64,000 bases of DNA. Source: Novosphingobium mathurense. Lineage in GTDB: Bacteria > Pseudomonadota > Alphaproteobacteria > Sphingomonadales > Sphingomonadaceae. Below, one piece after another: positions 34,299-42,555 of the stretch. The notes below the pieces were generated by a model, which was not told where the DNA came from, made no database searches, and saw nothing but the letters and a program-made list of their open reading frames with translations. Position 1 is the stretch's first letter; the number at the start of each line of letters is the position of its first letter. The stretch spans positions 62,001 through 126,000 of the forward strand of contig NZ_FVZE01000008.1 in the NCBI RefSeq assembly GCF_900168325.1. Reading direction: 5' to 3'. Both the position numbers and the translations under genes were made by a program.

Positions 34299-35815
34299 GC
34301 GACATCTGGTACATTCCCGAGCCGCGCTGCATCTTCGGTTATGGCCAGTCGATGGAGCATCCCAAGGACGGGCTGACCGCCTTCGGTCCCGTCCATGATC
34401 AGCGCCAGCCGAAGGAGCTGCGCATCGGCGCTATCGGGACGCCGGATGGGCTGCGCTATTTCAGGCAATGGGTCGGATCGATCCAGGGCCCAGTTCCGGT
34501 CAGCAAGAAGGACGATCCCAAGCAGTCGCTCTTTCCGGGCTTCGCTGCGACCTTTCGCTGCAGCTGGGCCGAAGAGCCGATCGCGAGCATCGAGATCGAT
34601 CCCAAGGAGATCGAGGAGACGCTGCGGCACGCCGACGGGCACCAGCGCATTTACAACACCGTCAGTCTCTATGAGAGCCGGATTGCCAAATATGTGAACG
34701 AGGAGGACTTCCCCGTCTCCTTGTGGTTCGTGATCATCCCCGAAGCGGTCTACGAGCGCGGACGGCCCAAGTCGCAGGTGCCGCTGGCCGAAAGGACGCA
34801 CAAGGAGGAGGCGCTCTCGCATAAGCAGGCGAAGTCGCTCGCGACGGCTCCCTTCTTTCCCTTTCTCGATGCCCTGAATCGGGGCGCCGAGATGCACCGC
34901 TATGCGCGCGATTTTCGCGATCAGCTGAAGGGCCGGCTGCTGGGGCCGCGCGCCGTTGTCCAGGTCGTGCGCGAAACCACGCTCGCACCGCATGCCTTCA
35001 CCAAGTCGAACGGCGCACCGCTGCGCAGTCTTCAGGACCCCGTCGATGTGGCCTGGAATCTCGCGACTGGCGCCTTCTACAAAGCCGGCGGTCAGCCATG
35101 GCGGCTAGATGGCATCCGTTCCGGTGTCTGCTATCTCGGCATGGTCTACAAGCGGCTGGATGAGCACTCGGGAAGTCAGGCTTGCTGCGGCGCGCAGATG
35201 TTCCTGACCGATGGCGACGGCCTCGTCTTCAAGGGAGCGGTGGGGAACTGGTATTCCGAAGAATCGCGCGAATACCATCTCGACGAGGCACAGGCCGAGA
35301 CGCTGATGCACAAGGCGATCGACGCGTACCGCGCTCAGCACAAGGACGATCCACGCGAAGTCTTCATCCATGGCCGCGCGCGCTTCAACGACGCAGAATG
35401 GAAAGGGTTCGAAAAGGCGATACCCGAAACGACCAAGCTGGTCGGCGTAAGGATCAAGCGGAACAATCTTCGCAAGCTCTATCGCGGTGACAAATATACC
35501 GCGTTGCGTGGCCTGGCGCTGCCGTTCTCGGAAACCAGCGGGCTGTTGTGGACGCTCGGCTTCGTGCCGCGCCTGCAGACCTATCAGGGCCGCGAGGTTC
35601 CCAATCCGCTGCTGATCGACATCTGCCGCGGCACGGCGAATCTGCGCACGGTCATGACGGACGTCCTCGCGCTCACCAAGGTCAATTTCAACGCGTGCCT
35701 CTATGCGGACGGTATGCCCGTGACCCTGCGCTTCGCCGATCGCGTCGGCCGCGTCCTCACGGCGATTCCACCCGAACTGGATCCGCCACCCCTGCCGTTT
35801 CGGCACTATATCTGA
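34295..35815 (+). CDS. Short prokaryotic Argonaute (MID-PIWI) of SPARTA
   Basis: 506 aa, close to the usual size of SPARTA Argonautes (about 507). The MID half runs to about residue 270 and PIWI follows, with recognisable SPARTA segments AFYKAGGQPWRL, GVCYLGMVYK, EVFIHGRARFN, and a C-terminus PPPLPFRHYI ending in isoleucine as in the family. At the first PIWI catalytic position the aspartate is missing (IRSGVCYLG), as expected for a nuclease-dead guide-binding subunit. It should bind guide RNA, sense complementary invader DNA and switch on the TIR-APAZ partner. Confidence 0.95.
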   Translation: MSDIWYIPEPRCIFGYGQSMEHPKDGLTAFGPVHDQRQPKELRIGAIGTPDGLRYFRQWVGSIQGPVPVSKKDDPKQSLFPGFAATFRCSWAEEPIASIEIDPKEIEETLRHADGHQRIYNTVSLYESRIAKYVNEEDFPVSLWFVIIPEAVYERGRPKSQVPLAERTHKEEALSHKQAKSLATAPFFPFLDALNRGAEMHRYARDFRDQLKGRLLGPRAVVQVVRETTLAPHAFTKSNGAPLRSLQDPVDVAWNLATGAFYKAGGQPWRLDGIRSGVCYLGMVYKRLDEHSGSQACCGAQMFLTDGDGLVFKGAVGNWYSEESREYHLDEAQAETLMHKAIDAYRAQHKDDPREVFIHGRARFNDAEWKGFEKAIPETTKLVGVRIKRNNLRKLYRGDKYTALRGLALPFSETSGLLWTLGFVPRLQTYQGREVPNPLLIDICRGTANLRTVMTDVLALTKVNFNACLYADGMPVTLRFADRVGRVLTAIPPELDPPPLPFRHYI

Positions 35816-35829
35816 GACGAGGAGGTTCC

Positions 35830-36426
35830 GTGAGCTCGCCGCCGCCCTTATCCGAGGACTCGCTCGTTCAGATGCGCGTCGCGCACCTATCCATGATCCA
35901 GGGTGTCATTTCGCGCCTGTCGGGCTTCAGCGCCAATGCGAAAAACTTCTGCATAACGGTGATGGCAGCGCTGGTTGCGGTCGCCTTCCAAAAGCCCGTC
36001 CCGGAGCTGATATGGGCGGGCGTCGCGGTCCCTGCCTTGTTCGCCCTGCTCGATGCTTATTACCTCGCGCAGGAAAAGCGGTTCAGATTCCTGTACGAAA
36101 CCGCGAGCGCCGCGCCCGTGGCGATGGCCGAAGACATGAGCCTCAAGGCTCAATCGCTCGACGCACGGCGACTCTCGCGTGCAGTCTTCAGCCTATCTGT
36201 CGGGGGATTCTACTTGGCGTTGCTGGTCGGGATGTTGCTTCTCCTGTATATTGCCAGCCATGGACCCGAACCGAAACTTTCTGGCGGAGATCGCGCGAAT
36301 TCTGGGCGAACCGCCGTGGCAACCGCAAAACCATCTCCAGTCGCTGGCAGAAGCACTGCTCAGCCCGCAGCTGCGCCAAAGCAATCCACTCCCGCCGGTG
36401 AACCCACCGGTGCCCTCGCTCAATAG
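35830..36426 (+). CDS. Small multi-TM protein, probable effector partner of TIR protein
   Basis: 198 aa from a GTG at 35830 with GAGGAGG just upstream, only 14 bases after the Argonaute stop. After an amphipathic N-terminus (VRVAHLSMIQGVISRLS) it has three hydrophobic segments: about residues 38-54, 59-77 and 118-140. A charged stretch lies between the second and third. The pattern resembles SLATT-like or Thoeris-associated membrane proteins often found with TIR proteins. The last 55 residues are low complexity and share DNA with the next gene in another frame. Its role as a membrane-damaging effector is inferred. Confidence 0.75.
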   Translation: MSSPPPLSEDSLVQMRVAHLSMIQGVISRLSGFSANAKNFCITVMAALVAVAFQKPVPELIWAGVAVPALFALLDAYYLAQEKRFRFLYETASAAPVAMAEDMSLKAQSLDARRLSRAVFSLSVGGFYLALLVGMLLLLYIASHGPEPKLSGGDRANSGRTAVATAKPSPVAGRSTAQPAAAPKQSTPAGEPTGALAQ

Positions 36427-37150
36427 CCTGTTCGGGCTGGCGATGGCGCACGATACGCATGTCAGGCCGCAGCCGACGTCGCTCGACCGGATGTTTGCTG
36501 ACCTTCAAAAGCTGGGGAGCCAGCCGCCGGCCCCGCGTCCGCTTGCACCCACTCCCGCCGTTCGGCGCGTCTTCTATTCTTTCCACTACGATGACGTCTT
36601 CCGGGTCAACCATGTCCGGAACGCCGGCAAGATCCGTGCAGTCGACCGCGGCCGCCAGCTGACGCCGCAGGACCGGAGCCTCTGGGAGAGAGTCAAGCGG
36701 ACGAACCCCGCGAACCTACGCCGCGTGATCGACGCGCGGCTGCAGGGGACGTCGGTGACGTGCGTGCTCGTCGGCTCCGAGACCTGGGAACGCGAGTGGG
36801 TGCGCTATGAGATCGCGCGCAGTTTCTTCCGCGGCAACGGACTTCTCGCCGTCCACATCGACAAATGCCCGTGCCCGCGAAACGGAATTTCACGGCAGGG
36901 AGCCAACCCGCTCGCCTATCTCGCGCTTGGGTGGGACATGCGGATCTACGAGCATGTCGCTGGTGGTTGGTATCACTATTCCAAGATCCAGCAACGGATG
37001 ACGAGTTGGCCGAGATGGCTGCCGAAGCCGTCGCATGGCCGTGTCATGCCGCTCAGCGAAGGTACGGCCAGCTACGACTGGAAGCTGCATGACGGATATC
37101 GCAATCTTCTGCGCTGGACGGATGCAGCGGCAAAGATCGCTGGGCGTTGA
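36260..37150 (+). CDS. ThsB-like TIR (MTH538/DUF1863 type) protein
   Basis: 296 aa from the ATG at 36260. A proline-rich lead of about 95 residues is followed by a TIR-like domain: VRRVFYSFHYDDVFRVNHVRNAG, later TCVLVGSETWEREWVRYEI with the probable catalytic glutamate, then GNGLLAVHI. This is the Thoeris ThsB type, which turns NAD into a cyclic-ADP-ribose-like signal on phage infection. It overlaps the membrane-protein gene by 167 bases in a different frame; a shorter start inside the lead is possible (for example MAHDTH). No ThsA (SIR2-SLOG) is nearby. Confidence 0.82.
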   Translation: MDPNRNFLAEIARILGEPPWQPQNHLQSLAEALLSPQLRQSNPLPPVNPPVPSLNSLFGLAMAHDTHVRPQPTSLDRMFADLQKLGSQPPAPRPLAPTPAVRRVFYSFHYDDVFRVNHVRNAGKIRAVDRGRQLTPQDRSLWERVKRTNPANLRRVIDARLQGTSVTCVLVGSETWEREWVRYEIARSFFRGNGLLAVHIDKCPCPRNGISRQGANPLAYLALGWDMRIYEHVAGGWYHYSKIQQRMTSWPRWLPKPSHGRVMPLSEGTASYDWKLHDGYRNLLRWTDAAAKIAGR

Positions 37151-37205
37151 GACGCGTCAGAACGCTAAGGGCATTAAGCGTGGGAGCAGTTGGTGGAGAA
37201 AGGCC

Positions 37206-37475
37206 GTGCGCCGCAGGAAGAGTAAACCCGAGCGTCATTGGTCCGATCCGATACCGTTGGAGAACACGGGAAAGGTTGAGCAGAGCGAACCAAGAACCCG
37301 CTATTCGCGGGGCCTTCTGAATGAGATAATTGATGTTTGGCAGCCATATTACCGCGAGCGCCTGACCGACGAGGATGCGCGCGAGATCATCGAGAACATG
37401 GTCGGATTTGTCCGCCTCCTGAAGCACCGACAGGCTCGGACGCCTCACGCTGGCGATTCAGCGCATACTGATTAG
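37206..37475 (+). CDS. Small conserved-looking island protein
   Basis: 89 aa from a GTG at 37206 (GGAG about 10 bases upstream). The reading from 37035 runs through the TIR gene in another frame and is rejected. The N-terminus is basic (RRRKSKPERHW); the middle reads LLNEIIDVWQPYYRERLTDEDAREIIENMVGF, a pattern I associate with small hypothetical proteins of mobile elements. No function is recognised. It follows the TIR gene by 55 bases. Confidence 0.6.
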   Translation: MRRRKSKPERHWSDPIPLENTGKVEQSEPRTRYSRGLLNEIIDVWQPYYRERLTDEDAREIIENMVGFVRLLKHRQARTPHAGDSAHTD

Positions 37476-37776
37476 AGCGAGGGCTCGAAACGCCACTCCC
37501 TCCCCTTCGTGGACGATATTCGAACTGCGTTTCAGGGGAATGCCAAGGAAATCAGCGCGATAGTCGCAGGCCTTCGGTGCGCCGGCCTACTATCGCCTGG
37601 ATTTAGCAGTGAATGGACATGATTTTCGAACCGACTGCTAAAGGCGATCACGCGTGCAATGCGTTTGCTCGAAAGGTACGTTGAGTGAAATCGGCGTCTC
37701 AGGACTTGGTCGACGCATGTTCAGGCACTTTTTGCTCTGAAGCCTCAGAGGAGTTCGACCGCGAATGGCCGAGAAT
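37476..37776. other. Gene-free stretch at the right edge of the defence genes
   Basis: About 300 bases with lower GC and many stops in all frames. No repeat of the tRNA-Met 3' end was found here; TCCCTCC at about 37488 is the only short match. No gene is supported. Confidence 0.6.
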
Positions 37777-38037
37777 TCAGTCCTCGCCGCTTTTCCAGCC
37801 CAGAAGATAGGAGAGACAGAAGGCTGCGAGGCCAGCACCCCCTGCGGCGATGATGATTGCAGCATGTAGCCATTCATAGGCAGTGCGAGTGAGTGTGGGA
37901 CTGCCCCAGGCGATGCCGATTGCCTGCAGGAGCACAAGGCAACAGCCAAGGAGCAAGGACAATGCGAGCAGCCACTTAAAGACCGTAAGACCTAGACGCG
38001 TAAGCGATGATCGCATCGACGTTTCCGGGAGTGCCAC
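37777..38037 (-). CDS. Two-helix protein, TRAP small-permease-like
   Basis: 86 aa with hydrophobic segments at about residues 17-40 and 58-80 and charged ends. It lies 10 bases after the large permease gene on the same strand, the place where a small TRAP subunit (DctQ) is often found, but DctQ normally has about 160 residues and four helices. It could be a reduced small subunit or an unrelated accessory protein. Confidence 0.6.
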   Translation of the reverse strand: MALPETSMRSSLTRLGLTVFKWLLALSLLLGCCLVLLQAIGIAWGSPTLTRTAYEWLHAAIIIAAGGAGLAAFCLSYLLGWKSGED

Positions 38038-38047
38038 ACGAACTCTC

Positions 38048-39394
38048 CTAAAAGCTCACAAAAATCGGCAACAGCCCGCTGGCGATGGCGACGCCAATTG
38101 CGACGATTGGCAGGACGAACCAGACGACCAGACGCACGAAAGTCCGCGCGGGATCGATGCCCGCGATGCTGGTAGCGATATAGATCGGGGCGGCGCCAGG
38201 CGGTGAGGCGCCCTCGGTCGATGCGAAGACCAGGATTGCGGTGGCCGCCACGGCAGGCGGAACGCCCGCCGCGGTCAGCGCACTGAAGGCCACGCCGCCG
38301 ACTGCCGCAATCGTCGCGGTTCCGGTGAGCGGTGCGGCTATGAGGACGATGAGAAGGCCGATCCCAGTTGCCAGAATGGGTAACGGCGCGTTGATCCCGT
38401 CCATGAGAACACGAAGTTGCTCGACTAGGCCCAGCGAACCCAGCGCCGCCGCCGCCGCAAAGGCGAAGACGATTGCGGTGCCGATCAGTGCGTATCGCGG
38501 CGCGCTTTCAGTCAGCACAGCATCCCAAGCCACAATCGAACGCGGCAGTCTGCGCCAGCCCACCAGCACCGCAGCGAACATCATGACCACGGGAATCCAG
38601 ACGATGATGCTCACGGTGTCGGCGGCTTCGCCCACGCGGCGACTGAGAAAACCTTCTCCCCAATCGGTAGTAAGAAAAATGGGGACGATGAGGCCTAGAT
38701 AAACCAACAGCGAACTCCAACGCGGACGAGGGCCCGCGCCGGCCTCGGGCTGATCGCCGTTCACTGCCCCGATTCCATAGAGCCTTACCCAACAGAACAC
38801 GACCATGAGGCGGTAGAGCACGGTCCATAGCCCGCCAACGAGCGCGGCCGAGAACAACTGATTTGCCGAAAGGACCGGCGCAACTGCGGCCGAACCCAAC
38901 AGCAGGAACATCGACGAGCTCGGCGGAATGGAGATGCCGAGGCCAGCATTGCCGGCGACGAGGGATGCGGCGAGATCGGGCTGCCAATTCGTGCGGATCA
39001 TCCAGGGAATGGTGACTGATCCGACTGACGACGCGATCCCCGCGCCCGATCCGGCAGCGCTGCCAAGCAGTGCGGAAGCGACGGTCGAAACATAGCCGGC
39101 GCCACCCCGGAAACGACCAAACGCTCGATTGAGTAGCGCCACCTGGTCTTCGATCAGTCCGAGCTTGGTAAGCAAGAAGCCCATGAACACGAACGCGACG
39201 GCTGCGAACACGACGTCTTCCGAAAAGGCGTCGGCCAGTCCGCTCGCAAACAGCTGGACGCAATCGCGCCCTCCGAAGACGCAGATCAGCAGGAAACCGA
39301 CGATCAGCGCTTCGCCGATGTTACGTTTGAATACCCCGTTCCACGCGATGATGGTGACAACATAGGCGATCAGCGCCCAGACCGCGATGCCCAA
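38048..39394 (-). CDS. TRAP-type large permease (DctM family)
   Basis: 448 aa with about twelve hydrophobic segments and the DctM-like re-entrant motifs GSAAGSGAGIASSVGSVTIPWM and GNAGLGISIPPSSSMFLL, with a matching repeat GTATIAAVGGVAF and STEGASPPGAAPIYIA in the second half. Moves small organic acids using the ion gradient. A periplasmic substrate-binding protein (DctP) is not found in the window. Next to a tannase-family hydrolase, so it may import the released acid. Confidence 0.85.
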   Translation of the reverse strand: MGIAVWALIAYVVTIIAWNGVFKRNIGEALIVGFLLICVFGGRDCVQLFASGLADAFSEDVVFAAVAFVFMGFLLTKLGLIEDQVALLNRAFGRFRGGAGYVSTVASALLGSAAGSGAGIASSVGSVTIPWMIRTNWQPDLAASLVAGNAGLGISIPPSSSMFLLLGSAAVAPVLSANQLFSAALVGGLWTVLYRLMVVFCWVRLYGIGAVNGDQPEAGAGPRPRWSSLLVYLGLIVPIFLTTDWGEGFLSRRVGEAADTVSIIVWIPVVMMFAAVLVGWRRLPRSIVAWDAVLTESAPRYALIGTAIVFAFAAAAALGSLGLVEQLRVLMDGINAPLPILATGIGLLIVLIAAPLTGTATIAAVGGVAFSALTAAGVPPAVAATAILVFASTEGASPPGAAPIYIATSIAGIDPARTFVRLVVWFVLPIVAIGVAIASGLLPIFVSF

Positions 39395-39458
39395 GGGCGC
39401 CTCCCTTCACTGGTCGGGTGGCTCGCGAGGCGATTAGCCGCTGTCTGTTGATGACGCA

Positions 39459-41093
39459 TCACGGTAGGACCTTCAACGGCGCAGGATAGGAGACGAAGCT
39501 GCGATAGTCGTTCGGGTCGCCGCGTCCCTTGTAGCGCGCTTGCAGTGGATAGGGATATAGCGGCCGCGTGAACTTGACACGCGAGCGGTCGTGAGGCAGC
39601 GTGATGAAATCGCCCTGGCTGTCGCCCTCAACATGGCCGGCGATCATCATGTCGGGCGCTTCGCCACGCTCCACCCAAGCTTCGAGATGGGCGAGGAAAT
39701 CGACGGCGTTCGCGCCCGGCCCGCCGGTACAATGGCCGCGCCCCGGAATCATGAACAACCTAGCGAAGTCTTGGGTCTTGGCCTGTCCCCCCATGGCACG
39801 CGCCACCGCTTCGTAATAGTCGATCGTGCCGCGCGCGAGTGGGGTACCGCTGTCGTCCCACCCATGGGCAATGATCAGCTTGCCACCCGCCCGCTTGAAA
39901 CGGCGCAAGTCGGGATTGTCGGCGCTGAGCAGCGCCTCCATCATGCCCATGCGCTTGTAGTCGCGGTCGAAGTCGAAGCTGCCCTGCGTCCAGCCCGGCC
40001 CAGGATCTGGCATGAATGCCATATATCCGAAGGCCTTCGCCGAAGCGTTGGCGAGCTTGGGCGTCACAGCGAAGCTAAGGGGGCCCTTCTCGGCGCCGAG
40101 ATTGGGTCCGTAGAAAATGCGCTTCCCGCTGGATGTCTGCGGGCCGGCATAGACGAGCTCAGCGGCCTTTACCTGATTAGGCGTGAAGCAGGCCGATGTG
40201 CGGTCAGGCGTGCACGCGAGCGACGAGACGCGAAAACGGCAGCTCGGCGGATCATTGATGACGCCATCCTTGAGCCCGTCATTGCCGTCGCACGCTGCCA
40301 ACACGGCATTGTGCAGGAGGTCGACATCCGCGGCGGAGAACAAGGGTTGTCCTTGGGCGTCGGTCGTCACGCGCGCGATCCATTCGGTTGTGAGCTTGGC
40401 CATCATGCCGTTGACGCTGGGCTCAAGCGCGACGATCCCGTCGAAATCCCACGGAAAGCGCTGCGCTTCCATCAGCCCCTGGCGACCGCCGCCGGAACAG
40501 CCGAGCATATACGAGTAGCGCGGTGCCTCTCCGTACAGCTGGGCGGCAATCGCCTTGCCCGCAAGAGTGACGACGTGGGTTGCACGAAAGCCGAAATCGA
40601 CTTCAGCCTGGAGATTGTCGTAGGCCCATAGGCTATCGCCGAACGCATTTCCCATTCCGTCCCGGCTGGTGTGGTGGCCACGGTCGGATCCGATGCACGC
40701 ATACCCGCGGCGAAGCATTTCATCGCACAGGCCGTCCAGCAGCTGGCCGTTGAACCGTGTCGTTCCGCAATTGCCGCCGCAGCCGACCTGGATAAACTTG
40801 CCGTTCCAGCTGTGCACTGGAAGCAGGAATTCGAAGCCGACTTGCGGTGCCACATAACCTTGCACATGGCACGCCGCGGGACGAATTCCTTGCGCAGGCA
40901 AAACGACCGCGCGCATCACCTGTGTCGGCGCGTCCTGCACTTTGGTGAAATCGTGATCCTCGAGGGCTGCGCAAGCCTGCTTGGAGATCGTCCGGGCGGC
41001 CGGCGTCCTTTCGGCATCCTGGCCGCCGGCTGGCGGAGCGGCGGCAACGATGCTGAGTGCGATCACTCCTGCCAATGTGAGCTGCCGTTTCAT
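39459..41093 (-). CDS. Tannase/feruloyl esterase family hydrolase
   Basis: 544 aa with a Sec signal peptide (about residues 1-24, ending GGQ). The nucleophile motif is GCSGGGRQG near residue 197, with the acid D in HGWDDSGTPL and histidine in PGRGHCTGGPGANAVD near residue 460. The cysteines flanking the active site in this family (one before the nucleophile serine, one after the histidine) are present. It hydrolyses esters of aromatic acids in relatives; the substrate here is not known. Precedes the TRAP genes on the same strand. Confidence 0.92.
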   Translation of the reverse strand: MKRQLTLAGVIALSIVAAAPPAGGQDAERTPAARTISKQACAALEDHDFTKVQDAPTQVMRAVVLPAQGIRPAACHVQGYVAPQVGFEFLLPVHSWNGKFIQVGCGGNCGTTRFNGQLLDGLCDEMLRRGYACIGSDRGHHTSRDGMGNAFGDSLWAYDNLQAEVDFGFRATHVVTLAGKAIAAQLYGEAPRYSYMLGCSGGGRQGLMEAQRFPWDFDGIVALEPSVNGMMAKLTTEWIARVTTDAQGQPLFSAADVDLLHNAVLAACDGNDGLKDGVINDPPSCRFRVSSLACTPDRTSACFTPNQVKAAELVYAGPQTSSGKRIFYGPNLGAEKGPLSFAVTPKLANASAKAFGYMAFMPDPGPGWTQGSFDFDRDYKRMGMMEALLSADNPDLRRFKRAGGKLIIAHGWDDSGTPLARGTIDYYEAVARAMGGQAKTQDFARLFMIPGRGHCTGGPGANAVDFLAHLEAWVERGEAPDMMIAGHVEGDSQGDFITLPHDRSRVKFTRPLYPYPLQARYKGRGDPNDYRSFVSYPAPLKVLP

Positions 41094-41253
41094 ACTTCCA
41101 TCCTTTCAGTCAAACCCCGATCAACGAAACGGCGCGAGACAATATCGATCAGTACAGTCAAGTCGGGCTCTTGCATCAAAGAGATTTTGTTGGAGGCAGG
41201 GCACCTGCGCCTCTGAATCTGCGAAGAAGTAAGAGTTCATATGCAAACCCCCT

Positions 41254-41273
41254 TATGTGCGAGTATGTGCGAG
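41254..41273 (+). repeat. 10-base tandem repeat near the HTH-citrate-synthase-like start
   Basis: Two exact copies of TATGTGCGAG lie back to back in the tannase / citrate-synthase-like divergent region. Possible operator or slippage product. Confidence 0.6.
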
Positions 41274-41340
41274 CGATCTAGACTGGACGGATGGAATCAA
41301 GCATGACAGGCCCGATGTCGATCAAGCCGAGAAACGCGCT

Positions 41341-42555
41341 TTGACTAAGCCGAGTGTCCCTGAGCAGCCTCCCGAGCTGGGCGGATTGTACGTGACCGCC
41401 GAGGAAGCGGCCCAGATGCTGGGCGTCACGGTCCAGACTCTCTATTCCTATGTTAGTCGCAGGCCCGTGCGGTCCGAACTGATGCCCGGCAGCCGCAAGC
41501 GCCGCTATTGGAAACCCGACGTCGAAGCTCTCCGGCCGGGGCAGGAGCCTGCCGCGGCGACTACGGTACCGACAGCGATCACGCTTGTGACTGAAGCCGG
41601 GCTCTATTACCGCGGTGAGAGCGCGATCGAACTGTCGCGCGGCTCCAGCATCGAAACCGTCGCCGCGCACCTGTGGCAAGTGGATGAGCAGTCGGTATTC
41701 GGTGCGTGTCCGGCGCTTGCGTCGGACCGTTATCGCGCCTTGCGACACTCCATCGCGCACTTGCCCGCGGTCGATCGCTGCTCGATTCTCCTCACCGCGC
41801 TCGAAAATGAGGATCGGCGTGCCTTCGACCTCTCCCGCGAAGGGTTCCTCGCCACGGGCGCGCAGGCGCTGCGGTGGTTCGCGGCCGAACTCGTCGGCGC
41901 CGATATGCCTACGAACGAGCCGCTGCACGTCTTTCTGGGGCGCCATCTCAACGCCGACGAGGCAATGGCCGACATCCTGCGGCGGCTTCTCATCCTCGAC
42001 GCCGATCATGGCATGAACGCGAGTACCTGGGCGGTGCGCAGCCTGGCGAGCACCGGCGTCACCCCCTATCGCATCGTCATTGCGGGTCTCGCGGCCTCGG
42101 GCGGGCGCCGCCTGCCCTTCGGCCAGCTCAACGCGAGCTCGCGCCTGCTCGACGAACTCCTCGGTGATGGCGAACCCGCAGACGCGCTCATGGCCCGCAT
42201 CCGCGAAGGCCAGGCGATTCCAGGCTTCGGGACAGGTGTTTATGGGCCGCGCGAAGATCCCCGCGCGACCGAACTGCTCGGCGCTCTGGAAGAGCGCGTA
42301 GGGCACGACCGCCAGGTGCGGCGCCTTCGCTATGCCTGCGATGTCGCGCGCGAGATTCTCAATCGCCATCCCGACTTCGCCTTCGTCACGGTGTTCGTGT
42401 GCCGCATGCTTCATATGCGCACCGAGGATCGCGTGCTCGCCCGGCTGGGCCGGATGATCGGCTGGATCGCGCATGCTATTGAGGCCTACGACCAGAACCT
42501 GCCGCGCCCCGAGGTGTTCTATGCCGGCCCGCTGCCGGACAGCGCCGCTAGATGA
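41341..42555 (+). CDS. Citrate-synthase-like protein with N-terminal HTH, catalytic His missing
   Basis: 404 aa from a TTG at 41341, about 17 residues before the HTH; a GTG at 41257 would add 28. Residues about 20-65 are a MerR-like HTH (YVTAEEAAQMLGVTVQTLYSYVSR). The rest is a citrate synthase fold with ADHGMNASTW near residue 220 and a GWIAHAIE C-terminus. Both catalytic histidines of citrate synthases are absent: the usual LHGGA region reads RRLPFGQLN and GFGH reads GFGT. It may therefore sense CoA esters and regulate the surrounding genes rather than make citrate. Confidence 0.85.
   Translation: MTKPSVPEQPPELGGLYVTAEEAAQMLGVTVQTLYSYVSRRPVRSELMPGSRKRRYWKPDVEALRPGQEPAAATTVPTAITLVTEAGLYYRGESAIELSRGSSIETVAAHLWQVDEQSVFGACPALASDRYRALRHSIAHLPAVDRCSILLTALENEDRRAFDLSREGFLATGAQALRWFAAELVGADMPTNEPLHVFLGRHLNADEAMADILRRLLILDADHGMNASTWAVRSLASTGVTPYRIVIAGLAASGGRRLPFGQLNASSRLLDELLGDGEPADALMARIREGQAIPGFGTGVYGPREDPRATELLGALEERVGHDRQVRRLRYACDVAREILNRHPDFAFVTVFVCRMLHMRTEDRVLARLGRMIGWIAHAIEAYDQNLPRPEVFYAGPLPDSAAR

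Noticed and set aside
37480..37500. Possible attachment-site copy of the tRNA-Met 3' end
   Set aside because: Only seven bases (TCCCTCC) match; far too short.
29149..37776. CRISPR array in the defence island
   Set aside because: No regularly spaced repeats were seen in this or any other part of the window.
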